A DNA stretch of 64,000 nucleotides from Mesoflavibacter zeaxanthinifaciens DSM 18436 (GCF_000422365.1 NZ_AULQ01000008.1:124001-188000); one strand, 5' to 3'; shown: positions 54,764 to 64,000, counted from the first letter of the stretch. Notes: generated from the sequence alone by a model not told the origin. Program-made: numbers and translations.

Positions 54764-57121
54764 TTATGTTTTTATATTATCAAAATCAGGATCATTTTCA
54801 ACATCCCTAATAGCCCCAAAAATAGATTTGTACTCCTCTTTATCTTTCATTTTAAGAATCAACCATATTCTTTCCTTTTCAAATTTACCGTCAAGGATTG
54901 CATCAGTATTACTTACTAATGACTCAGCATCTACTCTAAATACTTGATAATTGGTTTCGCTAATATTTAGCACTGCCTGCTTGTCATCAAATAGGTAAAA
55001 TTGACTATCATTTTTTCCTGTTTTAACAAACAATTTAATATCGTTCTTATCTAATCTATCCCAAGAACTTGCACGCAAATGCAATAAACCCGTTTTTGCA
55101 GATCTGCACATTATTTTGAGCGCAATATTACTACCTGCCATATAAACAGGCTCTAATTGTGCATATTGGTGAGTGTCTTTTAAGTTTTTTTCAGCTTCTG
55201 AAACAATATATCCTTTTTTGTTAAGTAGCACTAAAGCAGACACACAGGCAGCCAAGTTTAAATCTTTAAAAAAAACTTTTGGTATGTCATTACCAAATAG
55301 TCTTTTTAATGCAGCCGATTCTTCCACTGAAAATTCTACATTGTTATCTGACTCATCATCTGCAATATTAGAATTGCTATCGTTTAAAAAAGTAAAAAGT
55401 GAATTATAGTCATCATCATCTAATATCTTTTTTAAAGACGTAAGGATGGAGTGTTTATCCTTAAAACAGGTGTAATATACATCTCCTTCTTTAATCTCAT
55501 TAATATTATCTATTGATTTAATTTTCTCATTATTATACAATAATGACACTGGTAATGTATCTTCATCATAAATTCGAATCGTGACTTCTTCAATTTTAGG
55601 CCAATCCTGAAAGAAAGGTAAAATTTCATCTAAACGTTTAGAATTTTCGAACAATTCATTCGAATTTACCTCTGTTTTAACCGTATGGTTTTTAATGTTT
55701 ATGAAAGAGGAAAACCCCAATGGCAAGACATCATCAATTACCAACTCGTCTTTTTCAATTATAAAATTAAAGACATCTTGCTCAAATTTATTCCACTGTT
55801 CTTTGTTATAGAGATGAAAATTAAAAGATTCTGGTTTTTTAAAGTGATATCCAGTGTCATTTAGAGAAAATAACATTGGTATAAATAATTTATCCTGTAA
55901 ATATTGAATTTTATCTTTACACTTATCTAGAGCTATAACTAAATTTCTAATCCTATTCCTTTGAAATTCTGCATTTGACCAAGGGTTTTTTATAGCTATT
56001 AATTTCTTTTTTTCATAATTCTCTAATTCGCTAACCAAATTTTTATATGCTACTTCTATCTTTTCATAGGTATCCTTTAAGAACTCCTTATCAATTTCAG
56101 ACTTTGCATTTTTTTGAACTTCTGAAATCCACACAGTTGTGTTAATTAGAAGTGTATCATTATCAAGGTTAACCTTTCCCTTTTCAAACAACTCTTTGTC
56201 ATTTTCAATTAACCCTTTTCTTAATTTTATGATATTAGATTCTAAATTGTTTAACCCAAGTTTATAAAGAAAATTTAATTTCTCCTCTTTTTTATCTAAG
56301 TCACACTCAATCCAATCATTAACGAATTTTGGTAATTGCTCATATTTTAGACTGAAATTATCATCATATATAAAATTCTTGATGCTAATTCCATTAAATA
56401 AAAGACTAACACTAGAGAAATTATAATGCATCAAAATTTCTATAAACTCGATTACGTTATTTCTATAAACTTCTGTTTCTCCAAATTTTTCAAAATAAGT
56501 AGAAAGTTTTAACTTTTCTTTAAAAACCTTAACATTAGGGTTTGCTTTTTTGTGAAGCAATAAAAAGAAAATTTGATAAGGAGTTAAGACTTTTTCCTCT
56601 ATTTCATGAATCTCTTTTAAAATTTGATTACGAGGTTGCTTCCTAGCTTTAAAAACTTTTGATTGTAAAAATGGTTTTATTGATGGCTCAAAATTCTCAA
56701 TAACATTTGTTAGAGCTTCTGTCTGATCTTTATAATTCGGAAGGATTTTAGATAATTTTAATTCGTACTTCTCGTCCTTGGCGGATTCATCTTTTGATTT
56801 AAATTCAAAAAACACATTATCTGAAATATTTTTTTTTGCTAATGGAATGTCATCAATATATATTCCGTCATTTAAAATTTCGTGAATTTTATCTTCATTT
56901 TCCGAATCACTTTGATCAATATTGCTAAGACTTTGAAGCATATCGAAATTTTTGAATTCAAATGAATCTTGATTGTATCGCTGAGTTGATTTTAAATCTA
57001 TTCTCTTTAAACTCTTTAAATACTCCAATTTAATATCATTATCACTCTGAGAATATATATAGGGTGTCAACTCAATAGTATTCAGACCATTTTTAATAAG
57101 GTATGTATATAAATTAGCCAT
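54764..57121 (-). CDS. Unknown 785-residue defence partner, DUF3883-like C-terminus
   Basis: 785 residues, mostly helical and charged, with no motif I can name in the first ~650. The C-terminal ~110 residues (NIALKIMCRSAKTGLLHLRAS, then KLFVKTGKNDSQFYLF) align in layout with DUF3883, a PD-(D/E)XK-like domain often found at the end of sacsin-like ATPases, but the catalytic E-x-K is not evident. Its ATG overlaps the ATPase stop by 8 bases (ATGGCTAA), so the two are translationally coupled. It may be the detached C-terminal half of a larger sacsin-type protein. Confidence 0.75.
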   Translation of the reverse strand: MANLYTYLIKNGLNTIELTPYIYSQSDNDIKLEYLKSLKRIDLKSTQRYNQDSFEFKNFDMLQSLSNIDQSDSENEDKIHEILNDGIYIDDIPLAKKNISDNVFFEFKSKDESAKDEKYELKLSKILPNYKDQTEALTNVIENFEPSIKPFLQSKVFKARKQPRNQILKEIHEIEEKVLTPYQIFFLLLHKKANPNVKVFKEKLKLSTYFEKFGETEVYRNNVIEFIEILMHYNFSSVSLLFNGISIKNFIYDDNFSLKYEQLPKFVNDWIECDLDKKEEKLNFLYKLGLNNLESNIIKLRKGLIENDKELFEKGKVNLDNDTLLINTTVWISEVQKNAKSEIDKEFLKDTYEKIEVAYKNLVSELENYEKKKLIAIKNPWSNAEFQRNRIRNLVIALDKCKDKIQYLQDKLFIPMLFSLNDTGYHFKKPESFNFHLYNKEQWNKFEQDVFNFIIEKDELVIDDVLPLGFSSFINIKNHTVKTEVNSNELFENSKRLDEILPFFQDWPKIEEVTIRIYDEDTLPVSLLYNNEKIKSIDNINEIKEGDVYYTCFKDKHSILTSLKKILDDDDYNSLFTFLNDSNSNIADDESDNNVEFSVEESAALKRLFGNDIPKVFFKDLNLAACVSALVLLNKKGYIVSEAEKNLKDTHQYAQLEPVYMAGSNIALKIMCRSAKTGLLHLRASSWDRLDKNDIKLFVKTGKNDSQFYLFDDKQAVLNISETNYQVFRVDAESLVSNTDAILDGKFEKERIWLILKMKDKEEYKSIFGAIRDVENDPDFDNIKT

Positions 57122-60100
57122 CTAATAATCCTATTTTAATTCTTTCTTGATTATATAGTTCACTTGGTAAAAGTTTTAATTTTTCAGTAAGCTCTGATTT
57201 TTCTATTAAAGATTTTAAATCATCTTTGGATGTATAGTAGTTTCGTGTACCCTTTGACTTTTTCAATTTATACTTTTCACCATCTTTTTCTATTTCGAAA
57301 ACTTCAAAAAAATCTTTTTCCTCAACCCAATTTAAAAATGATTTCATTTCATCCAACTTAAAGACCCCTTCTGTTTTATAAATAGTATTAATTAAATCCT
57401 TTTTACATCCCAGTTTAAAGGGCTTTAAAATTTGTAGGGCATCATAACAAGTCAAATCTTCTTCGGAAATTTCCATAATTACCTTGGAAACATGTTGATA
57501 ATCTTCAATACTTAATTTTGAAAAATTATCTGGAGCATATACTTCAGATGGAAGTTTAAATATTTTTTCTTTAGCACAATAAAGCCATGGGATGTTATTA
57601 AAAGTTAGTTTTTTATCTTCTGGAAACTCCTTCTCTAATAAGACCAAATGTGCATAGAAGTCTGATAAGTCTTCAGGATCTAATTGTTCGGCTACAGATT
57701 TAAATAACACCTCATTACAATATATTTTTTCTAACCAATCATTAGTTTTAATCAACAATTTCTGAAAAACTTCATATAATTCTTTCTCTTCTTCCGGGTC
57801 AATCACTAAATGCTGTAACCATTTTGGAATATTTTTTATCTGGTTTGAAATTAAGTAAGATAAGGGCTTTAATTCTTTATTTGAATCATGCGACTTAAAA
57901 AGTGGCAAGTTTCCGTAACGGGCTTTGTCAACCTCATGAAGTTCTTTGAAAAACTGAATTATTTTAGCCTTTTCAATTGATGTTAAAGCCTTAAAATTGC
58001 CATTTTTAGAGATGTGAGCATACAACTTTTGGTCTGATTGTAGATAGGACTCCGTACTCAACAATATTTTTTCAATATGCCTAAAATTATCATTATCGAT
58101 ATGAAATTCGGAAATTTCAAAGCCTATTTTTTCTAAAATTGATTCTACCTCACTTGTCTTTTTTGTTCTAAAAATATAGTTAGCATTGTTTAAACATTCC
58201 GATAAATTAACAACCTTGTTTCCAGAACGAATAAAAGGAAAGTTAAGTAGCCAGCTTTGTTCAATATCATTATTATGAATCAACTTATCCAACCAACAAA
58301 TTAAAGCATCATATCTTTGAGGGTTGAGTGTTTTGACTTGTTTAGAAAACTCATGTTGTTTGTCTTTATCTGAAAGAATGTTGATTAAATCTTTTTCTTT
58401 AAATCTCTCTATCTCTAAATAAGCTCTCGTTAAATTTGTCTTATCAATATCATTATGTGGCAGTTTTTTTGGAGTATTCGTAAAGACAATAAAGAAATCT
58501 GATGAAATTATTTCAGAAAGACCACTTTCATCAATAATTATATTACTCCTTATTTCAAGACAATTTTTATAAGTAACAATAAAAGCAACAGTATCTAAAG
58601 ATTTATAAATACCTCGGTTGAAAGCCTTATTTATGTCTCCTAGCTCCTCATCTTTATCATTTAATAATCTATCTGGAAGCAGACGGAGGTAAGAATTAAT
58701 ATATTTTTTAATTGGAGTTTTGTTAGTTGAATTTGAATCGGTAACTAATTTAGCGATACATTCGATACATTTTTTTCCAATATGGAACATTAAATAATGA
58801 TTCCATTTGTTTTCCTTCAATATAAATTCTCTTGATGTGTTAGTTATAAAATCAGCATTGATAAGAAAAGGAAAACCAAACCTTTGGTCAGAAGTAGGAA
58901 GATAATTGTAAAGAATTGATTGACTTTTTTCAAGTTTAACAATGTCATCATCTTTTATTTGAGACGCAAAAGTTATTCTTGTACTACTTAAAGAGCCTAG
59001 CTTTTCAGGAATGCTTTTAATCTCACCAAATTCATCTTTAAATTTATTTAAACCAGGCTTTTCTTCATATTTCTCAATATCAAAACCAGCATTTTTAAAC
59101 TCCTCATTGTTTATTTTTATGTCAAAATAAATTTTGGAAAATGTAGCAAAATGCTCCTCATTATGTAAAATATCAATAAGATTATTTTGCTCTTTTAACT
59201 CAATAGTCTGCTGTTTAGCTAGCTCATTTTCATTTAATTTGTAATAATCAAATTTTGTTGTATTCCTGAGAAAAAGAATAAATTTTGGCTTACTCAAGAT
59301 GTTCTCGATCATAACAGCATAGTTTTTGGCTTTAATTGTATTCTCACCTATATCGAGTGCAATATTTACCTCAGCGTGTTTGCTAAACTCTGAAAAAAAC
59401 AGTTCTTCAGGGATTTCTTTACGTTTTACCCATATTGGTTTAATCTGCCAAGGTATATTATCTATGTTATTGTACTTATGTTTGTTATGCTCATAATCTA
59501 GTTTGAATTGGGCGAGTTCTCTTGGGGAATTCTCTAATAATCTCAACTCCCTACTATATAAACTCCAAAAGTTAGAGTAAATGTGAGCATTCTTATCAAA
59601 TTTAAAGGAGTAACTACCAGAGCGAATATAAACACAACTTGAATCCGTAAATACAGACTTAAATCCTATTCCTTTATAACCAGTTTGTCTAACATTTTCT
59701 GATTTATTACTTTGAGCAGCATCAGCTATGGCCTTAACATCTTCTCTTTCAAAAAACTTTCCATTATGCCTAAAAAGAAGAAAATTATTAAGCAGATGAA
59801 GTTCTACTTGAACACCCTTTTCTGACGCTGGCATATCATCGGCATTTTGAATAAGCTCGAATATAAAACGCTCTGTTTGGGTATAAAGCTCTAGTGAATT
59901 GAGTTTTAGTTGAGAAGCTATTGTAGCAGCATCCTTTGGACTAGAGCCAGTTTTTTGAAACCAATCTTCTATAAACTCAGGTGGACTTAAAAAATTTTCA
60001 TTAGGAATAATAGGTTGAGAATCGTCCCATAAGAGTAGATAAGGATTTTTTAGTTGCTCCCTTAATTCTTTAGGCGCCACCTTAGCTGAAACACTATAAT

Positions 60101-60344
60101 AATTACCTTCTACAAGGTTATCTGATTTTTGAACACGAATGGCTACGGTTCTTTTATGCTGATTTTTCGGATAAAAGATGGTTCTATCGTTTATATAGAG
60201 ATTTGTAATATAGCCAAACTCCTTTTCCCGTGGTGATGCAGAGTGTTGATAAGTACCAATCATTTTTAAGACATCACACCGCCACAGACGCTTTAAATGT
60301 GATTCAATCTCTCCTTCTGATTTATTGAATAAATAGTTTTTCAT
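57114..60344 (-). CDS. Sacsin-like GHKL ATPase of a defence system
   Basis: 1076 residues. The Bergerat-fold ATPase has the N-box FELIQNADD (~162-170), RHNGK (~192) and the lid/G2 box TGYKGIGFKSVF (~221-232), as in sacsin/HATPase_c_3 proteins. A preceding ~120-residue N-terminal domain and an ~800-residue helical C-terminal part complete it. GHKL ATPases of this type are recurrent in bacterial anti-phage loci, where their role is unknown. The gene is separated from the upstream 125-residue gene by 191 bp that includes a dispersed repeat. Confidence 0.88.
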   Translation of the reverse strand: MKNYLFNKSEGEIESHLKRLWRCDVLKMIGTYQHSASPREKEFGYITNLYINDRTIFYPKNQHKRTVAIRVQKSDNLVEGNYYSVSAKVAPKELREQLKNPYLLLWDDSQPIIPNENFLSPPEFIEDWFQKTGSSPKDAATIASQLKLNSLELYTQTERFIFELIQNADDMPASEKGVQVELHLLNNFLLFRHNGKFFEREDVKAIADAAQSNKSENVRQTGYKGIGFKSVFTDSSCVYIRSGSYSFKFDKNAHIYSNFWSLYSRELRLLENSPRELAQFKLDYEHNKHKYNNIDNIPWQIKPIWVKRKEIPEELFFSEFSKHAEVNIALDIGENTIKAKNYAVMIENILSKPKFILFLRNTTKFDYYKLNENELAKQQTIELKEQNNLIDILHNEEHFATFSKIYFDIKINNEEFKNAGFDIEKYEEKPGLNKFKDEFGEIKSIPEKLGSLSSTRITFASQIKDDDIVKLEKSQSILYNYLPTSDQRFGFPFLINADFITNTSREFILKENKWNHYLMFHIGKKCIECIAKLVTDSNSTNKTPIKKYINSYLRLLPDRLLNDKDEELGDINKAFNRGIYKSLDTVAFIVTYKNCLEIRSNIIIDESGLSEIISSDFFIVFTNTPKKLPHNDIDKTNLTRAYLEIERFKEKDLINILSDKDKQHEFSKQVKTLNPQRYDALICWLDKLIHNNDIEQSWLLNFPFIRSGNKVVNLSECLNNANYIFRTKKTSEVESILEKIGFEISEFHIDNDNFRHIEKILLSTESYLQSDQKLYAHISKNGNFKALTSIEKAKIIQFFKELHEVDKARYGNLPLFKSHDSNKELKPLSYLISNQIKNIPKWLQHLVIDPEEEKELYEVFQKLLIKTNDWLEKIYCNEVLFKSVAEQLDPEDLSDFYAHLVLLEKEFPEDKKLTFNNIPWLYCAKEKIFKLPSEVYAPDNFSKLSIEDYQHVSKVIMEISEEDLTCYDALQILKPFKLGCKKDLINTIYKTEGVFKLDEMKSFLNWVEEKDFFEVFEIEKDGEKYKLKKSKGTRNYYTSKDDLKSLIEKSELTEKLKLLPSELYNQERIKIGLLDG

Positions 60345-60469
60345 TTAATTACTTTGTTTATCTCATTTAGAAACTTTCTCAATATACAATCAAGTCTTTA
60401 TTCACCCATTTATTTACCCTCTTTAGGAATTAAAGTTCTCGATACAATTTTGTTCCGTTGCTCTTCTCA

Positions 60470-60530
60470 AAATCACTCGAACTGACAGGATGAGATTCCT
60501 CCTTCTACGTCGTTCGGAATAACAAGTATC
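60470..60530. repeat. Dispersed repeat copy inside the defence locus
   Basis: ACTCGAACTGACAGGATGAG...TACGTCGTTCGGAATAACAA resembles the TCGA...GTTCGAAATGAC family of the kynurenine cluster. It lies in the only large gap of the locus. Confidence 0.5.
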
Positions 60531-60535
60531 AAACA

Positions 60536-60913
60536 TTATTCTTCCTCTTGATTATTATTCAATCTCTCAAACCTCTCATTATCTTCTTTAATAACTGTGT
60601 TTTCAAAATAATAACGAAACCCTCTAAAGAAACTAACTTCATCTGGTTTATCTAAACCATTTTTACCATCAAAATGACGAAATGTTTTATACTTTACTGT
60701 AACTTCTTTTCCTCCCTCCGAAACAATAGGTTGAGGATTTGAAAGTTTTTTTGGATCTGGATTTATATCATCTTCAAAAACAATTTCAACTGTTTCTGCT
60801 AATTGAAATTGGGCTTCAAATTTTTTTAAAAAACCAGGAATATGAGTTCTATATTCTGCTTGTCTTAAAAAATTGTTTTGTCCTGCAATGTCATAAGTTA
60901 TTTCTGCTGCCAT
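60536..60913 (-). CDS. Small acidic protein, unknown, in defence operon
   Basis: 125 residues, acidic, with a mixed fold (ETVEIVFEDDINPDPKKL, GKEVTVKYKTFRHFDGKNG, FFRGFRYYFENTV). No membrane segment and no family recognised. It lies 5 bp after the methylase gene, so it is likely co-translated. It may be an adaptor of the methylase, but nothing in the sequence proves this. Confidence 0.7.
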   Translation of the reverse strand: MAAEITYDIAGQNNFLRQAEYRTHIPGFLKKFEAQFQLAETVEIVFEDDINPDPKKLSNPQPIVSEGGKEVTVKYKTFRHFDGKNGLDKPDEVSFFRGFRYYFENTVIKEDNERFERLNNNQEEE

Positions 60914-60918
60914 AATTT

Positions 60919-63900
60919 TTATTCTTTATTTTTAAACACCTCCTCAAAATGCGCCCAAGCTATCTTATAATCTTCTACACGGTCGCATTTATCAAAAGGG
61001 GCGTGGTAGGTTACTTTTTTGCCTTTATATAACTCACTTTTTTCTATGGTATGCTCGTAGGTATCTCCTGCCTTTAGGTCTTTAATGGTATTCCAAACTG
61101 GTCTATCTACACCAACGCCTGTTAAACCTTTAGAGCAGGTAAATACAATATTACCTTTGGTATCGTACCAAGTGTCGTCTTCGTTTTGTTGTAGTACGGG
61201 GAATTGCACGTTGTAAATAAGTATTAACTCTTCTAGCGTTAAACCTAATGCCATAGCTGTAATTACATCTATCTCCACCAACGCTTGCCTGCGCTCAAAC
61301 CAATTGCGTAAGGGTGTTGCCCATTGCCATTCTTTGGTTAAGGTGTTAAAAGGTTTTAAACGATTATCTGTTTTACTCCAAGTATCTTGTCTAAAACCTT
61401 CTTGAAAATTACGCTCCCAAAGTGAGGCGTAATGATTATTTAGAGAATTTAAAATAAGATTACGATTAATAAGTTGGTTAGAATTAAACTTATCAGGAAG
61501 TGGAATTTCTTTTAAAATAAAATCGTACAAATCACCCCGTCCTAAAGATTTAATGTAAAAATCATAGGGTAGAGAACTAAATAAACTTGAGCACAACAGC
61601 ATTTCATTTTCATTTTTGAATGTCAATGAAATAACACTATTGACATGAGATACCTTTGGTGGAGCAATGCTAGATTGTAATGTGCGTTCTCCTGAAAGAC
61701 TTAATCTTCGACTAAAAACTATTTTAAAGCTATCAATTAAAGCTTCTCCAAATGCCATATTTTGCAACCTGAAACTTTCAATTTCTATAGAAGGTATATA
61801 ATTAGTTCTACTACAAAAGTTTTCATTTATATCGCTAGGAAAAACTGTATCATAATCTAATGGTTTTATGCAATTTTCTCTTGGGGTTTTATAAAACAAA
61901 TTAGATGTGTAAAAATGTGGACCATTCAAAATGAACTTATATTCATCAATATTACCTACAACTGTTTTCCTTGAAATGGTGCCATTTTGTTGCGCTTGAT
62001 TTTCATCAAAACACATACTAGTTTTGACGTTTAAATCATTAACCTTACATTTTAAATTTCCGAATTTTGAGATAGTCGAAAATAATTTAATTGAGTGAAT
62101 AGATAAAAGCTTACCTGAACTCCACTCTGATTGATTTCCGTTAAAGGATGAAAGAGTTTTTAAACTTTCTTCATTAATTACCAGTAACCTATCTTGATGT
62201 GGACTTATATTCCATTTGTAACCTCCATTAATAGTATCTTTTATTTTTAGTCCTTCGCATCTAGTGTTTTTGCCTCCAATAAAAGTTGGGTCAATCGTTA
62301 GTGGATGATAAAGATTATTTATTGAATAAAAATTAATGTTTTCCTTTTTAGCTCCATAAATATTAATACCATAAGTTACCCAATGTAAAATATCAGCAAA
62401 TAATTTTAAGGTATTTACGAACTGAAAATGATAATTAAGTCTAGGATAAATATACCTTCTCATTGGATTTCCATTTGGATCATCATAAATACTTTCTGGA
62501 TGAAGCATTCCTAGATAACCATTTTCTGAAATAATCTCTAATGAATTTGATAAAATACACTTATAAAGATTAGATTGTTGAGCTTTTAAATATGGAAAAA
62601 GCTGATGACTACTCATTATGTTTCCTATAGATTCTGTTTCAATTAATTCTTCATAATATATTCTACTTAACCAATTATCTTGCATAAAATTATTTCTGAT
62701 TTTTTTCACGCTATTCGCAGAGGTCTTCCTAATCAATACTTCAGGATAAACTTCAGAAATAATGCTTTTTTCTTCAAACGTAACTTTCAACCAAGGTGGG
62801 TTCCCCACAGCCACATCAAAACCACCACGTTCTTTAAACACCTCTATAAACTCCAATTGGTTATGAAAAAACTTGTATTGGTCTGCCAGTTGGTTTACAA
62901 TCTTGCTGCGCTCGTTTTTAAATAATGAGTCAGGATTGCTTTGTAGGGCTTCGCCTAGTTTTTTTAAGGCAACACTTTTATCTTTACGGTAGCTTTTTAG
63001 GGTGTATTGTTTGTTGGGTTCTTCAAACAGGCTGGCTTGTCGTAAACTTGGTTTTGGTAAAAGGTCTTCTTCAACTTCTAGCTCATCATCTTCTAATAAG
63101 CTTAAATCTATGTTTATAATTTTTTCAATATCATCATACCATTGTTGGCGTGTTGGCAGCTCTTTGGCGTCACGCATATCCCAAAACCATAAGGCACACC
63201 AATAGTCCATAATGAGTTTTAGCTTGTAATAGGGTGCATTGGTATTGTTACGTTGGGCCGCGAGTTGTTCTTTTTCATCGTAAGAGCGTAAACCTAATTG
63301 CCCTTGTTCTTCATCTTCATAAGCGCCAAAAAAGCCGCCTTTGGTCTTGGTTTGCGCATTAATACGTGCCTGGAAGTGGTAGTGTTCTTCTAGCAAGAAA
63401 TCTATGGCTTTTGAGAGTTTTTGTAAGCGTAAAAACTCTTGACTATCTATGGGTTGGCAGAAGTCTTTTTTCCAGTCGCGTATGTGTGTTGCTTCGGCAT
63501 CAAACTCGTTTTTCAACAATTTAATTCCAGCAGACGGCACCATATTTTTGTCGGGTAGCAGGAAGTGATAAATTTCATCGTCCTTACGTTGTAGGGCGTC
63601 TTTAGGTTTAAAATGCAGGTGCTTTGGTGCTTTGTCCCACCATTCTTTTTTAATAGGCGTATTACGTTGTCTGGTGGTTCCTGTTTTTGGAAACTCTACA
63701 ATAATGTCTTTCTTTTTATAGACTTTTAACCAAGCACCCACTACGGCATTACCCACACCCAAACGGTAGCCAAAGAATGGGGTTTCCATATCTTTATGGA
63801 TGACGTTTAGCCATAAAGAGAGCTTTCCTAACTCAATCGCTGTTGGATTTAAATCGACCCCATAGGTATTGTTGGTAGCGATGTAGGCTTTTACTTTTTG

Positions 63901-64000
63901 TAGTTCTTCACGGAACTTTTCAGGCGATATTTTTTGTTTGAGTTCCTTTTGGCGGTAGCTTAAATAAGCTTCTGCCAATTGGTTAATCAGTTCATTATGA
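60919..64000 (-). CDS. Large DNA adenine-type methylase, C-terminal ~1026 residues (cut by window edge)
   Basis: The frame is open to the window edge; the TTG at 63978 is internal and the seven codons before it continue the same protein. YGVDLNPTAIELGKLSLWL is the methyltransferase motif that marks PglX/Eco57I-like enzymes, and motif IV VAVGNPPW (about residue 393 from 63978) indicates N6-adenine methylation. The stretch after NPPW, to about 61450, is the target-recognition region; a conserved C-terminus follows (WQWATPLRNWFERRQALVEID). It is longer than simple type II methylases and resembles BREX PglX and DISARM DrmMI. Its role would be self-marking. Confidence 0.88.
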   Translation of the reverse strand, partial: HNELINQLAEAYLSYRQKELKQKISPEKFREELQKVKAYIATNNTYGVDLNPTAIELGKLSLWLNVIHKDMETPFFGYRLGVGNAVVGAWLKVYKKKDIIVEFPKTGTTRQRNTPIKKEWWDKAPKHLHFKPKDALQRKDDEIYHFLLPDKNMVPSAGIKLLKNEFDAEATHIRDWKKDFCQPIDSQEFLRLQKLSKAIDFLLEEHYHFQARINAQTKTKGGFFGAYEDEEQGQLGLRSYDEKEQLAAQRNNTNAPYYKLKLIMDYWCALWFWDMRDAKELPTRQQWYDDIEKIINIDLSLLEDDELEVEEDLLPKPSLRQASLFEEPNKQYTLKSYRKDKSVALKKLGEALQSNPDSLFKNERSKIVNQLADQYKFFHNQLEFIEVFKERGGFDVAVGNPPWLKVTFEEKSIISEVYPEVLIRKTSANSVKKIRNNFMQDNWLSRIYYEELIETESIGNIMSSHQLFPYLKAQQSNLYKCILSNSLEIISENGYLGMLHPESIYDDPNGNPMRRYIYPRLNYHFQFVNTLKLFADILHWVTYGINIYGAKKENINFYSINNLYHPLTIDPTFIGGKNTRCEGLKIKDTINGGYKWNISPHQDRLLVINEESLKTLSSFNGNQSEWSSGKLLSIHSIKLFSTISKFGNLKCKVNDLNVKTSMCFDENQAQQNGTISRKTVVGNIDEYKFILNGPHFYTSNLFYKTPRENCIKPLDYDTVFPSDINENFCSRTNYIPSIEIESFRLQNMAFGEALIDSFKIVFSRRLSLSGERTLQSSIAPPKVSHVNSVISLTFKNENEMLLCSSLFSSLPYDFYIKSLGRGDLYDFILKEIPLPDKFNSNQLINRNLILNSLNNHYASLWERNFQEGFRQDTWSKTDNRLKPFNTLTKEWQWATPLRNWFERRQALVEIDVITAMALGLTLEELILIYNVQFPVLQQNEDDTWYDTKGNIVFTCSKGLTGVGVDRPVWNTIKDLKAGDTYEHTIEKSELYKGKKVTYHAPFDKCDRVEDYKIAWAHFEEVFKNKE

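Noticed and set aside
54734-54919. 61-residue plus-strand frame at the helicase boundary
   Set aside because: It lies antisense across the junction of two real genes.
62680-63205. Three short plus-strand frames opposite the methylase
   Set aside because: Antisense to a conserved methylase domain, including the NPPW region; no signals of their own.
1-64000. tRNA or rRNA genes
   Set aside because: I saw no cloverleaf with TTCRANY and CCA-type context and no rRNA-like sequence in any gap.

Overview
The window is AT-rich and reads as the chromosome of a marine-type Flavobacteriaceae bacterium (Bacteroidota). Signs of this are many Flavobacteriia-specific families (GSCFA, DUF4836, DUF4230, outer-membrane barrels with a carboxypeptidase-regulatory N-terminus), lipoproteins with an SC or NSC lipobox, A-rich leaders in place of strong Shine-Dalgarno sites, and -7 boxes of the TAnnTTTG type.

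Region 1 (1-9720). After the N-terminal part of a membrane histidine kinase cut by the left edge, a plus-strand cluster encodes catabolism of kynurenine through 2-aminomuconate. The steps are kmo (kynurenine to 3-hydroxykynurenine), kynU (to 3-hydroxyanthranilate), a dioxygenase (to aminocarboxymuconate semialdehyde), ACMSD (decarboxylation), a semialdehyde dehydrogenase and a RidA-type 2-aminomuconate deaminase. An atypical SDR, an O-methyltransferase and a small membrane protein accompany them. Hairpin-forming dispersed repeats fill the first four gene junctions, and a multi-stem element precedes the dioxygenase gene. Tryptophan dioxygenase and formamidase are not in the window.

Region 2 (9.7-37.5 kb) is mostly core genome: a subtilisin lipoprotein, TatA, mannose-6-phosphate isomerase, aromatic amino acid hydroxylase, enoyl-CoA hydratase, rhodanese, a two-component cluster with two orphan genes, a beta-propeller/YbjN pair, GSCFA, alaS, an M23-MerR-LemA-TPM operon, an outer-membrane barrel, der, era and an RNA methyltransferase.

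Region 3 (37.5-46.9 kb) is accessory: repeat-rich non-coding DNA with helically phased TTGGTTA motifs, several unknown lipoproteins, two gene units bounded by inverted core sites like mobile cassettes, a Crp/Fnr regulator beside its likely AhpD-family target, and a DUF4836 lipoprotein with an ABC transporter.

Region 4 (47.0-64.0 kb, minus strand) is the most notable part: a large multigene defence locus cut by the right edge. In transcription order it holds an N6-adenine-type DNA methylase, a 125-residue unknown protein, a sacsin-like GHKL ATPase, a 785-residue unknown partner, an SF1 (Dna2/UPF1-like) helicase, and a 1991-residue DEAD/DEAH-DUF1998 helicase with an apparent C-terminal PD-(D/E)XK nuclease-like domain. 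The parts recall DISARM, Druantia and helicase-methylase-ATPase systems, but I do not recognise the exact gene set.
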